This document shows positions 63,774-64,000 of a stretch of 64,000 nucleotides of DNA, one piece after another. The stretch's first letter is position 1, and each line of letters opens with the position of its first letter. A program made the position numbers and the translations under genes. This DNA is from Herbidospora cretacea (GTDB taxonomy: Bacteria > Actinomycetota > Actinomycetes > Streptosporangiales > Streptosporangiaceae): assembly GCF_001570605.1 (NCBI RefSeq), contig NZ_BBXG01000010.1, positions 161,176 through 225,175 on the forward strand, given 5' to 3'. The notes beneath the pieces are model-generated. The model ran no database searches. It was not told the origin of the DNA and saw only the letters and a list, made by a program, of their open reading frames with translations.

Positions 63774-64000
63774 TCTTTTGGAGAGTTTGATCCTGGCTCA
63801 GGACGAACGCTGGCGGCGTGCTTAACACATGCAAGTCGAGCGGAAAGGCCCTTCGGGGTACTCGAGCGGCGAACGGGTGAGTAACACGTGAGTAACCTGC
63901 CCCTGACTCTGGGATAAGCCTGGGAAACTGGGTCTAATACCGGATACGACACACGATGGCATCGTCTGTGTGTGGAAAGTTTTTTCGGTCAGGGATGGGC
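63774..64000 (+). rRNA. 16S ribosomal RNA, 5' part
   Basis: Begins near TTTTGGAGAGTTTGATCCTG and includes the universal GGCTCAGGACGAACGCTGGC, the GTGCTTAACACATGCAAG box and the first variable region. Cut by the window edge; the mature 5' end is estimated to within a few bases. Sequence style is that of Streptosporangiales. Confidence 0.97.

Overview
The window is typical high-GC actinobacterial chromosome. Gene content, synteny (ffh-rpsP-khpA-rimM-trmD-rplS-lepB-lepB-rnhB-DUF2469-yraN-comM-dprA-xerC ... rpsB-tsf-pyrH-frr-cdsA ... rlmN) and the first ~225 nt of a 16S rRNA gene at the right edge point to the Actinomycetota. The order Streptosporangiales (Streptosporangium/Nonomuraea-like) is my best guess from the 16S 5' end and the protein style; this is inference.

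Layout. 1-4247: a four-gene conservon (histidine-kinase-like sensor, roadblock protein, DUF742 protein, small GTPase), with the sensor cut by the window edge. 4318-16060: the conserved translation, secretion and DNA-processing block, ending in a xerC-type recombinase that carries an unusual ~200-residue repetitive insert. 16061-16513 is non-coding and holds a 38-bp tandem repeat. 16514-20305: an M23 peptidase, a CoA transferase, and a divergent MFS/ArsR pair. 20605-26980: rpsB-tsf-pyrH-frr-cdsA, an opposing SUFU-domain gene, and rlmN. 26970-32714: an ABC transporter pair, an M1 peptidase, an Nramp-like transporter broken by one amber codon, and a small-membrane-protein/ECF-sigma/unknown cassette. 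32754-40596: a polyamine import and oxidation locus (Lrp regulator, aldehyde dehydrogenase, potADBC, FAD oxidase). 40621-52121: accessory genes, including a phosphotriesterase-fold pseudoenzyme, a DMT/GT4/DUF998 operon, an MFS/SDR unit with a divergent ROK regulator, TspO, VC0807-like, LysE, and a YeiH transporter with an unlisted 42-residue membrane partner. 52198-55192: an ABC exporter with a divergent MarR regulator. 55439-60376: three secreted GH18 chitinases in tandem. 60613-63342: a membrane glycosyltransferase, a hypothetical protein and an AI-2E-type transporter. 63343-64000: rRNA promoters, leader and the 5' end of 16S.

How the parts work together. The left and middle blocks supply core translation (S16, L19, S2, EF-Ts, RRF, RimM, TrmD, RlmN), protein targeting (Ffh, two signal peptidases) and DNA handling (RNase HII, ComM, DprA, XerC). 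The polyamine locus looks like a complete import system plus two oxidation steps, with a plausible Lrp operator in front. The chitinase cluster is a coherent secreted degradation set behind one near-palindromic operator. The most unusual observations are the in-frame repeat insert in XerC, the single amber stop in the Nramp-like gene, the phosphotriesterase homologue lacking all metal ligands, the DnaA-box cluster at 17078-17142, and the sigma-factor cassette. I found no CRISPR array, prophage, insertion sequence or tRNA gene.
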